Shown piece by piece: positions 12,507 through 12,539 of a DNA stretch of 12,539 nt (the first letter of the stretch is position 1; each line of letters starts with the position of its first letter). The notes beneath the pieces are model-generated. The model was given only the letters and a program-made list of their open reading frames with translations, did no database searches and was not told the DNA's origin. The stretch is from Microcaldota archaeon (GTDB lineage: Archaea > Micrarchaeota > Micrarchaeia > Micrarchaeales > Micrarchaeaceae): contig DAHXLV010000044.1 in the NCBI GenBank assembly GCA_027365815.1, positions 1 through 12,539 on the forward strand. The letters are read 5' to 3'. A program made the translations under genes and the position numbers.

Positions 12507-12539
12507 TTTTTCTTCAACCCTCTTCGCCGGGAGACACTC

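Noticed and set aside
12450..12539. Minus-strand frame at the right edge as the end of another gene
   Set aside because: It is only about 28 codons, overlaps the PIN remnant, and has no recognisable motif.

Overview
The window looks archaeal. Nearly every gene has an A/T-rich TATA-like box 23-35 bp upstream of its start codon, so transcripts should be leaderless or have very short leaders. The families are typical of archaea: an archaeal UMP kinase, a stand-alone AMMECR1 protein, a small beta-CASP-like metallo-beta-lactamase, archaeal-style RNase HI, a SIMPL-domain exported protein, and a tRNA-Ile(GAT) without encoded CCA. Small gene sizes, Asn-X-Ser/Thr-rich exported proteins and many unrecognised short proteins would fit a DPANN archaeon, perhaps Micrarchaeota. 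That placement is inference, and no marker gene here proves it. A cold-shock-domain protein would fit a mesophile better than a hyperthermophile.

Layout, left to right. Bases 1-467 hold the N-terminal part of an AT-rich Asp/Glu racemase on the minus strand, cut by the window edge. Bases 468-926 have no gene but several strong inverted repeats. Next come a divergent pair (thioredoxin-like CPFC protein, minus; beta-CASP-like nuclease, plus), then RNase HI (minus) divergent from AMMECR1 (plus), then tRNA-Ile. Bases 3491-3916 form a decay zone holding a frameshifted PIN-domain remnant and a frameshifted, truncated roadblock-like remnant that still has its promoter. A family-2 glycosyltransferase and a GHMP sugar kinase follow, both minus but each with its own promoter.

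From 5821 on, the layout alternates: SIMPL protein (plus), DUF6159-like membrane protein (plus), UMP kinase (minus), an exported sequon-rich protein (plus), a small helical protein (plus), an AbiEii-like nucleotidyltransferase (plus), another exported sequon-rich protein (minus), a helical protein with a hydrophobic hairpin (plus) and a cold-shock-domain protein (plus). The window ends with the C-terminal half of a second PIN domain.

There is almost no operon structure. Genes sit in divergent pairs sharing a short promoter region and in convergent pairs whose stop codons overlap or lie 3 bp apart. Three genes (9045, 9561, 11336) share the same TATAAATATC core at nearly the same distance from ATG, as does the promoter of the broken roadblock-like gene. 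Functionally the window mixes housekeeping (pyrimidine nucleotide synthesis, RNA processing, tRNA) with cell-surface genes: sugar activation and transfer alongside several exported proteins dense in N-glycosylation sequons. I did not find a clearly novel defence or mobile system. The best leads are the paired gene remnants beside the tRNA, the shared-promoter group around the orphan nucleotidyltransferase, and the cold-shock protein with an altered RNP2 motif.
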